Position numbers and translations under genes: made by a program
NCBI RefSeq assembly: GCF_041206865.1
Contig: NZ_JBGEDP010000001.1
Coordinates: 3,844,001 to 3,908,000 of the forward strand
Reading direction: 5' to 3'
Length of the DNA: 64,000 nucleotides
DNA from: Mycobacterium sp. HUMS_12744610
GTDB lineage: Bacteria > Actinomycetota > Actinomycetes > Mycobacteriales > Mycobacteriaceae
Shown here: piece by piece, positions 20,502 through 30,599 of the stretch
Numbering within the stretch: the stretch's first letter is position 1
How the letters are laid out: the number at the start of each line of letters is the position of its first letter
Notes under the pieces: generated by a model
Databases searched by the model: none
Told to the model about the DNA's origin: nothing
Seen by the model: the letters and a program-made list of their open reading frames with translations, nothing else

Positions 20502-23207
20502 TCAACCGACCCGCGCTATCTCCGCACGCACCGCGTCGAGCGCCGCGTCGATGCCGGTCGGGTTCTTCCCGGAGCCCTGCGCCAGGTCCGGCTTGCCGCC
20601 GCCGCGCCCATCGACGGCCACGGCGAGGTGCTTCACCAGCTCGTTGGCGCGCACCCCGAGGTCCTGGGCGGCGGGATTGGCGGCGACCGCGTACGGCACC
20701 GTCCCGCCGTCACCCTCCGCGATGAGCGCCACGACCGCGGGGTCGCTGCCCAGCTTGCCGCGGATGTCGCCGACCAGCGAGCGCAGGTCGCCCGCCGTCG
20801 TCCCCGAGGACATCCGTTGCGCCACCAGCCGGACGTTACCGATCCGCTCCGCACCGGCCGCGGCGTTGGCCGCCGCGGCCCGCGTGCCCGCGAGCCGGGC
20901 CCGTTCGAGCTCTTTCTCGGCGGCCTTGAGCCGGTCCACCAGGGTGGCCACCCGGGCCGGCACCTCGTCGGACGGCACCTTCAGCGACGACGCCAGCCCG
21001 GCCATCAGCGCCCGCTCCTTGGCCAGATGGCGGAACGACTCGAGGCCGACGTAGGCCTCCACGCGGCGCACCCCGGAGCCCACCGACGATTCGCCCAGGA
21101 CGGTCACCGGCCCGATCTGCGCCGAGTTGTGCACGTGGGTGCCCCCGCACAGCTCCAGCGAGAACGGCCCACCGATCTCGACCACCCGGACCTCGTCGGG
21201 ATAGGCCTCGCCGAACAGCGCCAACGCGCCCATCGCCTTGGCCTTCTCCAGCCGCTCGGTGAAGGTGTGCACCGCGAAGTCGGCCTGCACCGCCTCGTTT
21301 GTCACCTCTTCGATCTGGGTGCGCTGCTCGTCGGAAAGCGGACCCTGCCAGTTGAAGTCGAACCGCAGGTACCCCGGCCGGTTGAGCGAGCCGGCCTGGA
21401 CGGCGTTGGGCCCCAGCACCTGTCGCAGCGCGGCGTGCACCATGTGGGTGCCCGAATGGCCCTGGGTGGCACCGCGGCGCCAGCCCGGGTCCACGGCCGC
21501 CACGACGGTGTCGCCCTCGACGAATTCCCCGGATTCCACGTTGACCCGGTGCACCCACAGGGTTTTCGCGATCTTCTGGACGTCGGTGACCGCGGCCCGG
21601 GCGCTCTGCCCGGCCCCGGTGCCGCTGATGGTGCCCTCGTCGGCGATCTGCCCGCCGGACTCGGCGTAGAGCGGGGTGCGGTCCAGCACGAGCTCGACCT
21701 GGTAGGCGCCGTCGCGTTCGCGGTGGCCCTCGTGCGCGACCACCGGCACCCGCTTGCCGTCGACGAAGATGCCCAGAATCCTTGCCTCCGTAGTCAGCTC
21801 GGTGAAACCGGTGAACTCGGTGGGACCGGCGTCGACCAGTTCCCGATAGGCGCTCAGGTCGGCGTGGGCGTGTTTGCGCGCGGCCGCGTCGGCCTTGGCG
21901 CGGCGGCGCTGCTCGGCCATCAGTTCGCGGAAGCCGATCTCGTCGACCTGCAGGCCGGCCTCGGATGCCATCTCCAGCGTCAACTCGATCGGGAAGCCGT
22001 AGGTGTCGTGCAGGGTGAAGGCGTCCGAACCGGAAACCACCTCGGCGCCCTTTGCTTTGGTGGCGCCGACGACCTCGTCGAACAGCCTGGAACCCGACGC
22101 CAGGGTGCGGTTGAACGCGGTCTCCTCGGCGACGGCGATGCGCGCGATCCGGTCGAAGTCGATGACCAGCTCCGGGTAGGACGGGCCCATCGCATCGCGC
22201 ACGGTGGCCATCAGGTCGCCGACGATCGGGCCGGCGATGTCCAGCAGCCGCGCCGAGCGGATCACGCGGCGCAGCAGCCGGCGCAACACGTAGCCGCGTC
22301 CGTCGTTGCCGGGGGTCACCCCGTCGCCGATCAGGATGGCCGCCGTGCGGCTGTGGTCGGCGATGACCCGGTAGCGCACGTCGTCGTCGTGGTTCCCGAC
22401 GTCGTAGGGGCGAGCGGCCACCGCCGCGACAGTGTCGATGACCGGCCGCAGCAGGTCGGTTTCATAGACGTTGTGCACGTCCTGCAGGATGAACGCGACC
22501 CGCTCGACGCCCATGCCGGTGTCGATGTTCTTGCGGGGCAACGGCCCGAGGATCTCGAAGTCGGTCTTGGAAGTGCCCTGGCCGCGCTCGTTCTGCATGA
22601 ACACGAGGTTCCAGATCTCGATGTAGCGGTCCTCGTTGGCGATCGGGCCGCCGCCCACGCCGAACTCCTCGCCGCGGTCGTAGTAGATCTCCGAGGACGG
22701 TCCGCACGGCCCGGGGATGCCCATCGACCAGTAGTTGTCTTCCATGCCGCGGCGCTGGATGCGGTCGACCGGCAGCCCGGCGATCTCCTGCCACAGCCGC
22801 ACGGCCTCGTCGTCATCGAAATAGACTGTCGTCCAGATTCTTTGGGGATCCAGGCCGTAGCCGCCGGCGTCCACCGGGGTGGTCAGCAGGCGCCACGCCA
22901 GTTCGACGGCCTCGCGCTTGAAGTAGTCGCCGAACGAGAAGTTCCCAGCCATCTGGAAGAACGTGTTGTGCCGGGTGGTGATCCCGACCTCGTCGATATC
23001 GGGTGTGCGGATGCACTTCTGGATGCTGGTGGCCTTCGAGTAGGGCGGGGTGCGCTGCCCCAGGAAGTACGGCACGAACTGGACCATGCCGGCGTTGACG
23101 AACAGCAGGTTGGGATCCTCGAGGATCACCGACGCGCTGGGCACCTTGGTGTGTCCCGCCTTCACGAAGTGATCGAGGAACCTCTTCCTGATCTCGTGTG
23201 TCTGCAC
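20502..23207 (-). CDS. alaS: Alanyl-tRNA synthetase
   Basis: It charges tRNA-Ala. The 901-residue length is normal. The protein starts [22 protein letters not shown], and class II motifs follow ([20 protein letters not shown]). The editing domain contains [17 protein letters not shown] (zinc ligands of the HxxxH type) and [16 protein letters not shown] (Cys/His). The DHHA1 C-terminal domain carries [19 protein letters not shown] at 23207 starts it. The 169-base upstream gap holds a likely promoter (TAAGCT-like -10 around 23290) and an untranslated leader, but no T-box was recognised. Confidence 0.98.
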   Translation of the reverse strand: MQTHEIRKRFLDHFVKAGHTKVPSASVILEDPNLLFVNAGMVQFVPYFLGQRTPPYSKATSIQKCIRTPDIDEVGITTRHNTFFQMAGNFSFGDYFKREAVELAWRLLTTPVDAGGYGLDPQRIWTTVYFDDDEAVRLWQEIAGLPVDRIQRRGMEDNYWSMGIPGPCGPSSEIYYDRGEEFGVGGGPIANEDRYIEIWNLVFMQNERGQGTSKTDFEILGPLPRKNIDTGMGVERVAFILQDVHNVYETDLLRPVIDTVAAVAARPYDVGNHDDDVRYRVIADHSRTAAILIGDGVTPGNDGRGYVLRRLLRRVIRSARLLDIAGPIVGDLMATVRDAMGPSYPELVIDFDRIARIAVAEETAFNRTLASGSRLFDEVVGATKAKGAEVVSGSDAFTLHDTYGFPIELTLEMASEAGLQVDEIGFRELMAEQRRRAKADAAARKHAHADLSAYRELVDAGPTEFTGFTELTTEARILGIFVDGKRVPVVAHEGHRERDGAYQVELVLDRTPLYAESGGQIADEGTISGTGAGQSARAAVTDVQKIAKTLWVHRVNVESGEFVEGDTVVAAVDPGWRRGATQGHSGTHMVHAALRQVLGPNAVQAGSLNRPGYLRFDFNWQGPLSDEQRTQIEEVTNEAVQADFAVHTFTERLEKAKAMGALALFGEAYPDEVRVVEIGGPFSLELCGGTHVHNSAQIGPVTVLGESSVGSGVRRVEAYVGLESFRHLAKERALMAGLASSLKVPSDEVPARVATLVDRLKAAEKELERARLAGTRAAAANAAAGAERIGNVRLVAQRMSSGTTAGDLRSLVGDIRGKLGSDPAVVALIAEGDGGTVPYAVAANPAAQDLGVRANELVKHLAVAVDGRGGGKPDLAQGSGKNPTGIDAALDAVRAEIARVG

Positions 23208-23376
23208 TCTTTTCCGCTCTTCCTGTTTTCCTCGCCTTGCCGCGGCCCGAACGGGATGGGCGCGCGGCGGCCCTTCAAGTCGTCAACCAGCTTATTCGCC
23301 GGGTTTTGGGGAGACTGTCTAACGACTGGCTTGACCGCCCAACAGTACCTCGTTCGCCGCTTCCGCCACCGGCCCG

Positions 23377-23778
23377 CTAACCCTCCACGAAGCTCAGCCG
23401 CACCGACCGCCGCGGGTTGTCGCGGTTGAGGTCGACCAGCACGATGCTCTGCCAGGTGCCCAGCTGCAGTTCGCCGCCGGCGACCGGGACCGTCACCGAC
23501 GGCACCACGATCGCCGGCAGCACGTGGTCGGCGCCGTGGCCCGGCGAACCGTGTGAGTGCCGGTACCGGTCGTCGCGCGGCAACAGCCGCTCCAGCGTGT
23601 CGACCAGGTCGTCGTCGGAGCCGGCACCGGTCTCGATGATCGCGACCCCGGCCGTCGCGTGGGGGACGAATACGTTGCACAGCCCGTCGCCGCAGCTGAA
23701 GCAGAACCTGCGGACGGCATCGGTCAGATCGACGGTGCGGCGCCGGGAGGTGTCCACGTCCAACACATCGGTTTGCAC
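23377..23778 (-). CDS. YjbQ/UPF0047 family protein (Rv2556c-like)
   Basis: A 133-residue member of the YjbQ family, a small trimeric protein sometimes credited with thiamine-phosphate-synthase-like activity. It contains [23 protein letters not shown] with the conserved PHxTxG/A motif, [19 protein letters not shown] and [21 protein letters not shown] (GTWQ signature), and ends SFVEG. The GTG at 23778 (VQTDVLDVD) is chosen because it matches the family N-terminus. It lies upstream of alaS on the same strand with a 169-base gap. Confidence 0.92.
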   Translation of the reverse strand: MQTDVLDVDTSRRRTVDLTDAVRRFCFSCGDGLCNVFVPHATAGVAIIETGAGSDDDLVDTLERLLPRDDRYRHSHGSPGHGADHVLPAIVVPSVTVPVAGGELQLGTWQSIVLVDLNRDNPRRSVRLSFVEG

Positions 23779-23868
23779 CCGGCCCAGCCTACGGCGGGGC
23801 CGCAGGACGCGGCCAATTCCGTGTGACGGTTGCCACACGGTCGCATGCAGGAGGAAGGTGGCTGGTAT

Positions 23869-23890
23869 GCCCCGGTGGCGCCACCGGGGC
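23869..23890. promoter_or_regulatory. Perfect 22-base palindrome upstream of the starvation-type gene
   Basis: GCCCCGGTGGC-GCCACCGGGGC is a perfect 11+11 palindrome with no loop, ending 37 bases before the ATG at 23928. Perfect spacerless symmetry suits a dimeric repressor or activator site, or a cruciform. Nothing in the sequence identifies the binding protein. It could regulate the downstream gene, or the divergent YjbQ gene whose start is 91 bases away. Confidence 0.6.
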
Positions 23891-23927
23891 CCGGTTTGAA
23901 GGCAAGCCCCGGCATGGGAGGTCCGTC

Positions 23928-24551
23928 ATGTACGCACGCTCAACCACCATTCAGGCGCAACCCCTGTCCATCGACATCGGGATCGCGCACGTCCGCGATG
24001 TCGTCATGCCCGCGCTGGCGGAGATCGGCGGGTTCGTCGGCCTGTCGCTGCTGGTCGACCGGCAGTCCGGCAGGTGCATCGCCACCAGCTCCTGGGAGAG
24101 CGTGCAGGCCATGCGCGCCGCGGCCGAGCGGGTGGCCCCCATCCGGGACCGGGCGGCGCTGATGTTCGACGGCAGCGCCCGTGTCGAGGAGTGGGAGATC
24201 GCCTCCCTGCACCGCCACCACCGGTCCGGCGAAGGGGCCTGCGTGCGGGCGACCTGGCTCAAGGTGGTGCCCGACCAACTCGGCCGGTCCCTGGACTTCT
24301 ACCGCGCGTCGCTGCTCCCGGAGATGGAGGCCCTCGACGGTTTCTGCAGCGCCAGCCTGCTGGTCGATCACCCCGCATGCCGGCGGGCCGTGTCGAGCTC
24401 GACGTTCGACAGCATGGAGGCGATGGCCCGCAACCGCGACCGCGCCACCGAGCTGCGCAGCAGTCGGGTGCGCGACCTGGGGGCCGAGGTCGTCGACGTG
24501 GCCGAGTTCGAGCTGGCGCTCGCCCACCTGAGGGTGCCCGAGCTGGTCTGA
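23928..24551 (+). CDS. Two-domain dimeric alpha-beta-barrel protein (Rv2557/Rv2558-like)
   Basis: A 207-residue protein built of two similar ~95-residue halves. Each has a segment of the type [31 protein letters not shown], repeated as [31 protein letters not shown], as in tandem antibiotic-biosynthesis-monooxygenase-like folds. M. tuberculosis has two adjacent paralogues here, Rv2557 and Rv2558, one linked to starvation; only one gene is present in this window. GGGAGG lies 7 bases before the ATG. Its biochemical role is unknown. It converges on rarA. Confidence 0.82.
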   Translation: MYARSTTIQAQPLSIDIGIAHVRDVVMPALAEIGGFVGLSLLVDRQSGRCIATSSWESVQAMRAAAERVAPIRDRAALMFDGSARVEEWEIASLHRHHRSGEGACVRATWLKVVPDQLGRSLDFYRASLLPEMEALDGFCSASLLVDHPACRRAVSSSTFDSMEAMARNRDRATELRSSRVRDLGAEVVDVAEFELALAHLRVPELV

Positions 24552-24574
24552 GGCGCGGCCCTCCGTCCGCCGTT

Positions 24575-24635
24575 CGCCGAGAGACGTTTTGCCGGCGCCT
24601 ACTCGCGCTTTCTCTGCCAAACGTCGATCTCGGCG
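24575..24635. terminator. Inverted repeat between convergent genes (possible bidirectional terminator)
   Basis: Arms CGCCGAGA-GACGTTT (24575-24589) and AAACGTC-GA-TCTCGGCG (24619-24635) pair over 15 bases with a two-base bulge, around a 29-base loop. The element lies between the ends of the convergent Rv2557-like gene and rarA. It has short T/A runs beside the inner stem on both strands, so it could end transcription in both directions. Its CGCCGAG outer arm resembles the repeat at 17477-17538. Confidence 0.6.
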
Positions 24636-24666
24636 TCGAAGCCGAGGGACGCCGCTCGGGGATCCG

Positions 24667-26022
24667 TCAGCCCCTCCGGCGGATGATCGCGCGCAGCCGC
24701 TCCAGGCGGCCCGCCATCTCGCGCTCGCCGCCGCGACCGGTGGGCCGGTAGTAGTCCACCCCCACCAGCTCGTCGGGCGGATATTGCTGGGCCACAACAC
24801 CGTCCGGGGCGTCGTGCGAGTACTTGTAGCCCTGGGCGTTGCCCAGGGCCGCCGCGCCCGAGTAGTGCCCGTCACGCAGGTGCGGCGGGACCAGACCCGC
24901 CTTGCCGGCCTTGACGTCGGCCATCGCCGCGCCCAGCGCGGTGGTCACCGCGTTCGACTTGGGCGCGGTGGCCAGGTGGACGGTGGCGTGCGCCAGCGTC
25001 AGCTGGGCCTCGGGCATTCCGATCAGCGCGACGGTCTGCCCGGCGGCCACCGCGGTCTGCAGCGCGGTCGGGTCGGCCATGCCGACGTCCTCGCTGGCCA
25101 GGATCATCAGCCGGCGCGCGATGAAGCGCGGGTCCTCCCCGGCGACGAGCATGCGGGCCAGGTAGTGCAGCGCGGCGTCGACGTCGGAGCCGCGCACCGA
25201 CTTGATGAAGGCGCTGACGACGTCGTAGTGCTGATCGCCGTCGCGGTCGTAGCGCACCGCGGCCTTGTCCAGCGACTGCTCGATGGTCTCGACGGTGACC
25301 TCGTCGCCGGCCGCCGCGGCCCCTTCGGCGGCCACCTCGAGCGCGGTCAGGGCGCGGCGGGCGTCGCCGGCCGCCAGTTGCACCAGCAGGTCGACGGCGT
25401 CGGGGTGCACTCGGACCCGCCCGCCCAGGCCGCGGGGGTCGTCGATGGCGCGCCGCACCACCGCGCGGATGTCGTCGGGGCTCAGCGGCCGCAACTGCAG
25501 GATCAGCGACCGCGACAGCAACGGCGCCACCACGGAGAAGGACGGGTTCTCGGTGGTCGCCGCCACGAGCAGCACCACCCGGTTCTCCACGGCGGAAAGC
25601 AGTGCGTCTTGCTGGGTCTTGGAGAACCGGTGCACCTCGTCGATGAACAGCACGGTCTGCTCGCCGTGCAGGAGCGCTCGGCGCGCCTGGTCGATGACGG
25701 CCCGGACGTCCTTGACACCGGCCGATAGCGCCGACAGCGCCTCGAACCGGCGTCCGGTCGCGTGCGAGATCAGCGCCGCCAGCGTGGTCTTGCCGCTGCC
25801 GGGCGGACCGTAGAGGATCGCCGAGGCCACACCCGAGCCCTCGACGAGGCGGCGCAGCGGCGATCCCGGCGCCAGCAGGTGGTCCTGCCCCACCACCTCG
25901 TCCAGCGTGGCCGGGCGCATCCGCACCGCCAGCGGCGCGCCGGCCGACACGCCCGGGTCATGGGTGGTCGTCGGGCGGTCGCCGGGAAGGTCGAACAGAC
26001 CGTCGGACACGGCTTCAGGCAT
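24667..26022 (-). CDS. rarA: Replication-associated recombination protein A (RarA/MgsA AAA+ ATPase)
   Basis: A 451-residue clamp-loader-like AAA+ ATPase that acts at stalled replication forks. It has [15 protein letters not shown], Walker [17 protein letters not shown], Walker [20 protein letters not shown], sensor 1 [10 protein letters not shown], and the C-terminal tetramerisation region [12 protein letters not shown] and [19 protein letters not shown]. The ATG at 26022 gives the family length; the same frame extends upstream without homology. Confidence 0.96.
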   Translation of the reverse strand: MPEAVSDGLFDLPGDRPTTTHDPGVSAGAPLAVRMRPATLDEVVGQDHLLAPGSPLRRLVEGSGVASAILYGPPGSGKTTLAALISHATGRRFEALSALSAGVKDVRAVIDQARRALLHGEQTVLFIDEVHRFSKTQQDALLSAVENRVVLLVAATTENPSFSVVAPLLSRSLILQLRPLSPDDIRAVVRRAIDDPRGLGGRVRVHPDAVDLLVQLAAGDARRALTALEVAAEGAAAAGDEVTVETIEQSLDKAAVRYDRDGDQHYDVVSAFIKSVRGSDVDAALHYLARMLVAGEDPRFIARRLMILASEDVGMADPTALQTAVAAGQTVALIGMPEAQLTLAHATVHLATAPKSNAVTTALGAAMADVKAGKAGLVPPHLRDGHYSGAAALGNAQGYKYSHDAPDGVVAQQYPPDELVGVDYYRPTGRGGEREMAGRLERLRAIIRRRG

Positions 26023-26159
26023 ACCACGCCCGGGGGCCGGGTGCGCCGGGCCCGACCCGGTGCCCCGCCAATGCGCGCGGCCTGCCCACATTTTTGCTAA
26101 GTTGCCGTTTGCCAAGGTCCGTGTGGCGTGCCCGTAAAGCCCCTAGAGCTAGGACGGAA

Positions 26160-27200
26160 ATGAGCCAGCCCCCAGAGCATCCAGGCAATCCGGAGTATCG
26201 AGGCAATCCGGAGCAGACGGGCGGCCCGGCCGGTCCCCCGCCCGGCTACGGCGCCCCGCCGGGACCGCCACCCGGATACGGCCCGCCCCCCGGCTACGGC
26301 GGACCACCGCCCGGGTACGGCCCCCCACCCGGCTACGGCGGACCGCCGCCCCCGCCGCCCGGATACGGCCCCCCACCCGGATACGGCCCCCCACCCGGAT
26401 ACGGCCCGCCACCGGGTTACGGCGGCCCGCCGCCCGGCTATGGCGGTGGACCCGGTTTCGGGGGCCCGCCCAAGCCCGCGTTCGGCATCGGCGAGGCGTT
26501 CGGCTGGGCGTGGAAGAAGTTCACGCAGAACGCCGTGGCGCTGATCGTCGCCGCCTTGGTCTACGCGCTGCTGCTGGGCGCCGCCTATGCTCTGATCGCC
26601 GTGAGCGGCGGCATGGGCACCACGATCACCACCTCCGACGACTACACCAGCGCCAGCCCCAATCTCGGCCCGGGTGAGTGGGTCATCATGGCCGTCGGCT
26701 ATCTGCTGGTCTTCGCGGTGGGGGTGTTCGCGCATGCGGCGTTCCTGACCGGATGCCTCGACATCGCCGACGGGCGGCCGGTGACCATCGGCTCGTTCTT
26801 CAAGCCGCGCAACTTCGGCACGGTGATCCTTGCGGCGCTGCTCGTCGGCGTCCTCAGCACGCTCGCCTCGGCCCTGTGCTTCCTGCCCGGCCTGATCTTC
26901 GGCATCTTCGCGATGTTCACGGTCCCGTTCGCCATCGACCACGCGCTACCGCCCGTCGCCGCGCTGACGTCGAGCATGTCGACGGTCTGGTCGAACTTCG
27001 GCAACGCCCTGCTGGCGTGGCTGGTGCAGGTGGCGGTGGTTGTCGTCGGCGCGCTGCTGTGCGGCATCGGCATGCTGGTGGCGGTCCCCGTCGCCGCGCT
27101 GATCCTGATCTACGCCTACCGCACCCTGTCCGGTGCGCGGGTCGTGCCGCCCGAGCAGGGCTACCAGCAGGGACCGCCACCGGGATACCAGCCGTCCTGA
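26160..27200 (+). CDS. Pro/Gly/Tyr-rich repeat membrane protein (Rv2560-like)
   Basis: A 346-residue protein. The first ~105 residues are a low-complexity cytoplasmic stretch with ten PPPGYG-type repeats. Roughly five hydrophobic segments follow (about 125-150, 175-195, 220-250 and 275-320), including GIGEAFGWAWKKFTQNAVALI at the start of the membrane domain. The tail ends GPPPGYQPS, echoing the repeat. Such proteins often have DUF4870- or glycerophosphodiester-phosphodiesterase-like membrane parts. Function is unknown. Genes Rv2561-Rv2565 of M. tuberculosis are absent downstream. Confidence 0.85.
   Translation: MSQPPEHPGNPEYRGNPEQTGGPAGPPPGYGAPPGPPPGYGPPPGYGGPPPGYGPPPGYGGPPPPPPGYGPPPGYGPPPGYGPPPGYGGPPPGYGGGPGFGGPPKPAFGIGEAFGWAWKKFTQNAVALIVAALVYALLLGAAYALIAVSGGMGTTITTSDDYTSASPNLGPGEWVIMAVGYLLVFAVGVFAHAAFLTGCLDIADGRPVTIGSFFKPRNFGTVILAALLVGVLSTLASALCFLPGLIFGIFAMFTVPFAIDHALPPVAALTSSMSTVWSNFGNALLAWLVQVAVVVVGALLCGIGMLVAVPVAALILIYAYRTLSGARVVPPEQGYQQGPPPGYQPS
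26235..26472 (+). repeat. In-gene tandem repeat encoding PPPGYG units
   Basis: Ten copies of a 15-21 base unit (CCGCCACCCGGATACGGC-like) encode PPPGYG or GPPPGYG. Copies differ at synonymous sites (GGCTAC, GGATAC, GGTTAC), so selection seems to act on the protein repeat. The array is likely length-variable between strains and would be a stall site calling for EF-P. Confidence 0.9.
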
Positions 27201-27278
27201 CGCCGGACAGCTAACCGCGCGCGGGGCGCCCCCGCGGCGCGCTGCGGCGTTGTGGCGCCTGTGATGCAATCAGCGGTT

Positions 27279-30200
27279 ATGAGCATCAAAGTTGCGCTGG
27301 AGCACCGCACCAGCTACACCTTTGACCGGCTGGTCCGGGTGTATCCGCACGTGGTGCGGCTGCGCCCGGCGCCCCACTCCCGAACACCGATCGAGGCTTA
27401 CTCGCTGCGCGTCGAACCCGACGACCACTTCATCAACTGGCAGCAGGATGCCGTGGGCAACTTCCTTGCCCGGCTGGTGTTCCCGAACCCCATGACCCGG
27501 CTGACCATCACCGTCGGGCTGATCGCGGACCTGAAGGTGATCAACCCGTTCGACTTCTTCATCGAGGACTGGGCCGAGATATGGCCCTTGAATCACGGGG
27601 CCGGGCCGGCCTACCCCAAGGCGCTGGCCGACGACCTCGAGCCCTATCTGCGGCCGGTCGACGAGGACGGCGAGGGGTCGGGGCCGGGCGACCTCGTCCG
27701 CGCCTGGGTGCGCGACTTCTCGGTGCCGGACGGCACCCGCACCATCGACTTCCTGGTCGCCCTCAACCGCGCGGTCAACGCCGGCGTCGCCCACAACGTG
27801 CGCATGGAACCCGGCGTCCAGACACCGGATTTCACGCTGCGCAGCGGTGTCGGCTCGTGCCGGGACTCGGCGTGGCTGCTGGTGTCGATCCTGCGCCGGT
27901 TCGGGCTGGCCGCCCGGTTCGTGTCGGGCTACCTGGTGCAGCTGACGTCCGACGTGGAGGCGCTGGACGGGCCGTCGGGACCCGCCGCCGACTTCACCGA
28001 CCTGCACGCCTGGACCGAGGTGTACATCCCCGGTGCGGGCTGGATCGGCCTGGACCCGACGTCGGGACTGTTCGCCGGCGAGGGGCACATCCCGCTGGCC
28101 GCCACGCCGCATCCGGCGAGCGCGGCACCGATCAGCGGCGGCACCGAACCGTGCGAATCGGTGCTGGAGTTCTCCAACACCGTCACCCGCGTGCACGAGG
28201 ACCCGCGCGTCACGCTGCCCTACACCGACACGGCGTGGCGGTCGATCTGCGAGGTCGGCCGCCGGGTCGACGCCCGGCTGGCAGCCGCCGATGTGCGGCT
28301 CACCGTGGGCGGCGAACCGACGTTCGTCTCGATCGACGACCAGGTCAGCGAGGAATGGACGACGGCCGCCGACGGCCCGCACAAGCGGCAGCGGGCATCC
28401 GATTTGGCCGCCCGGCTGAAGGCGGCGTGGGCCCCAAGAGGGCTGATCCAGCACAAACAGGGCCGGTGGTATCCCGGAGAGCCGTTGCCGCGCTGGGAGA
28501 TCGCGCTCTACTGGCGCACCGACGGACGGCCGCTGTGGGCCGACGCGGCGCTGCTGGCCGACCCCTGGGGAGACCAGCCCGCCCGACCCGCCGACACCGA
28601 CGCGGCCCGCGCGGTGCTCGCCGCGGTCGCCGACGGCCTGGGGCTTCCGGCCACCCAGGTGCGACCCGCCTACGAGGACCCGCTGCACCGACTGGCGGCC
28701 AAAGTGTGCCTGCCGGAAGGGGATCCGGTGGAACCGGCCGACGACCTCGCCGACGACTCCCCCGCCGGGCGTGCCGCGCTGCTGGCCCGACTCGACGAAA
28801 CCCTCACCGCGCCTGCGGCTTTCGTGCTGCCGCTGCACCGGCGCGACGACGACCTCGGGTGGGCCAGCGCGGACTGGCGGTTGCGCCGCGGGCGCATCGT
28901 GCTGGTCGACGGCGACTCGCCGGCGGGCCTGCGGCTGCCGCTGGACTCGATCAGCTGGCAACCGCCGCGCCCCACCTTCGACGCCGACCCCCTGACCGTG
29001 GCCGACGCGCCGGCCACCGACTCGGCCCGCGCAGTCGTCACCGAGCCCGACGGGGCGCCGCCGACCGCGATGGTCGCCGAGGTCCGCGACGGGCTGGTGC
29101 ACATCTTCCTGCCGCCCACCGAGGCGCTGGAACACTTCACCGATCTCGTCGCGCGCGTCGAGGCCGCGGCGGCGGACGCCGGCCGCGCCGTGGTGATCGA
29201 GGGCTACGGCCCGCCGCCGGATCCTCGCCTGCGCTCGACCACGATCACCCCCGACCCGGGCGTGATCGAGGTCAACGTCACACCGACCGCCGGCTTCGCC
29301 GAACAATGCCGGCTGCTGGAATCGCTGTACGAGAACGCTCGCCTTGCTCGATTGTCAACGGAGTCGTTCGACGTCGACGGCACCCACGGCGGCACCGGCG
29401 GAGGCAACCACATCACGCTGGGCGGGGTCACGCCGGCGGACTCGCCGCTGCTGCGCCGCCCGGATCTGCTGGTCTCGCTGCTGACCTACTGGCAGCGCCA
29501 CCCGGCGCTGTCCTACCTGTTCGCCGGGCGCTTCGTCGGGACCACGTCGCAGGCCCCGCGCGTCGACGAGGGCCGCGCCGAGGCGCTGTACGAACTCGAG
29601 ATCGCGTTCGCCGAGATCGCGCGGGTGAGCGGCGGCGGCGCCAAACCGTGGCTGGCCGACCGCGCGCTGCGCCACCTGCTGACCGACATCACCGGCAACA
29701 CCCACCGCGCCGAGTTCTGCATCGACAAGCTCTACAACCCCGACAGCCCCCGCGGCCGGCTCGGGCTGCTGGAGCTGCGCGGGTTCGAGATGCCGCCGCA
29801 CCTGCGCATGGCGATGGTCCAGTCGCTGCTGGTGCGCTCGCTGGTGGCGTGGTTCTGGGAGCAGCCGCTGCGCGCCCCCCTGATCCGCCACGGCGCCAAC
29901 CTGCACGGTCGATATCTGTTGCCGCACTTCATCATTCACGATATCGCCGACGTCGCAGCGGATCTGCGCGCGCACGGCGTCGCCTTCGAGACCAGCTGGC
30001 TGGACCCGTTCACCGAGTTCCGCTTCCCGCGCATCGGTACCACCGTGTTCGACGGTGTGGAGATCGAGCTGCGCGGCGCGATCGAGCCGTGGACCACCCT
30101 GGGTGAGGAATCCACCGCGACGGGCACCGCCCGCTACGTCGACTCCTCGGTCGAGCGCCTGCAGGTCCGCGTCATCGGCGCCGACCGGCACCGCTACATG

Positions 30201-30599
30201 GTGACCTGCAACGGCTACCCGGTGCCGCTGCTGGCGACCGACAACCCGGACGTGCACGTCGGCGGCGTGCGGTTCAAGGCCTGGCAGCCGCCCAGCGCGC
30301 TGCACCCGACCATCTCGGCCGACGGCCCCCTGCGGTTCGAGCTGGTCGACCTGACCACTCAGACGTCGCGCGGGGGCTGCACCTACCACGTCACGCACCC
30401 GGGCGGGCGCGCCTACGACGAGCCGCCCGTCAACGCCGTCGAGGCCGAGGCCCGCCGGGCCCGCCGCTTCGAGGCGACCGGCTTCACCCCCGGCAAGCTG
30501 GACCTGTCCGGCCTCCGGGAGAAGCAGGCCCGCATATTCACCGACGTCGGCGCGCCCGGCATCCTCGACCTGCGCCGCGTGCGTACCGTTCAGCTGTAA
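27279..30599 (+). CDS. Large transglutaminase-like protein with DUF2126 (Rv2566-like)
   Basis: A 1106-residue protein. The N-terminal ~80 residues are the bacterial transglutaminase N-domain (VALEHRTSYTFDRLVRVYPHVV). The transglutaminase-like core follows, with Cys ~194 in SGVGSCRDSAWLLVSILRR, His ~242 in FTDLHAWTEVYIPG and Asp in WIGLDPTSG, a complete triad. The remaining ~800 residues are DUF2126, with GGEPTFVSIDDQ and GGTGGGNHITLGG motifs. It overlaps the permuted ATP-grasp gene by one base. Such sets are predicted to make or trim peptide-amide conjugates; the substrate is unknown. Confidence 0.88.
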   Translation: MSIKVALEHRTSYTFDRLVRVYPHVVRLRPAPHSRTPIEAYSLRVEPDDHFINWQQDAVGNFLARLVFPNPMTRLTITVGLIADLKVINPFDFFIEDWAEIWPLNHGAGPAYPKALADDLEPYLRPVDEDGEGSGPGDLVRAWVRDFSVPDGTRTIDFLVALNRAVNAGVAHNVRMEPGVQTPDFTLRSGVGSCRDSAWLLVSILRRFGLAARFVSGYLVQLTSDVEALDGPSGPAADFTDLHAWTEVYIPGAGWIGLDPTSGLFAGEGHIPLAATPHPASAAPISGGTEPCESVLEFSNTVTRVHEDPRVTLPYTDTAWRSICEVGRRVDARLAAADVRLTVGGEPTFVSIDDQVSEEWTTAADGPHKRQRASDLAARLKAAWAPRGLIQHKQGRWYPGEPLPRWEIALYWRTDGRPLWADAALLADPWGDQPARPADTDAARAVLAAVADGLGLPATQVRPAYEDPLHRLAAKVCLPEGDPVEPADDLADDSPAGRAALLARLDETLTAPAAFVLPLHRRDDDLGWASADWRLRRGRIVLVDGDSPAGLRLPLDSISWQPPRPTFDADPLTVADAPATDSARAVVTEPDGAPPTAMVAEVRDGLVHIFLPPTEALEHFTDLVARVEAAAADAGRAVVIEGYGPPPDPRLRSTTITPDPGVIEVNVTPTAGFAEQCRLLESLYENARLARLSTESFDVDGTHGGTGGGNHITLGGVTPADSPLLRRPDLLVSLLTYWQRHPALSYLFAGRFVGTTSQAPRVDEGRAEALYELEIAFAEIARVSGGGAKPWLADRALRHLLTDITGNTHRAEFCIDKLYNPDSPRGRLGLLELRGFEMPPHLRMAMVQSLLVRSLVAWFWEQPLRAPLIRHGANLHGRYLLPHFIIHDIADVAADLRAHGVAFETSWLDPFTEFRFPRIGTTVFDGVEIELRGAIEPWTTLGEESTATGTARYVDSSVERLQVRVIGADRHRYMVTCNGYPVPLLATDNPDVHVGGVRFKAWQPPSALHPTISADGPLRFELVDLTTQTSRGGCTYHVTHPGGRAYDEPPVNAVEAEARRARRFEATGFTPGKLDLSGLREKQARIFTDVGAPGILDLRRVRTVQL

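Noticed and set aside
23208..23376. A T-box or other riboswitch in the alaS leader
   Set aside because: No T-box consensus or clear terminator/antiterminator pair could be seen; only a possible -10 was noted.
19806..23429. A very long open frame on the plus strand opposite alaS (about 1200 codons)
   Set aside because: It is an antisense shadow produced by high-GC codon usage of alaS, ruvX and mltG; its translation is rich in Arg, Gly and His and has no domain.
23162..23680. A minus-strand frame overlapping the alaS leader and the YjbQ gene
   Set aside because: It has no homology and overlaps a well-supported gene in another frame.
26235..26472. Short tandem repeats considered as CRISPR or VNTR outside genes
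   Set aside because: The repeats are in frame and encode PPPGYG in a membrane protein; no spacers.
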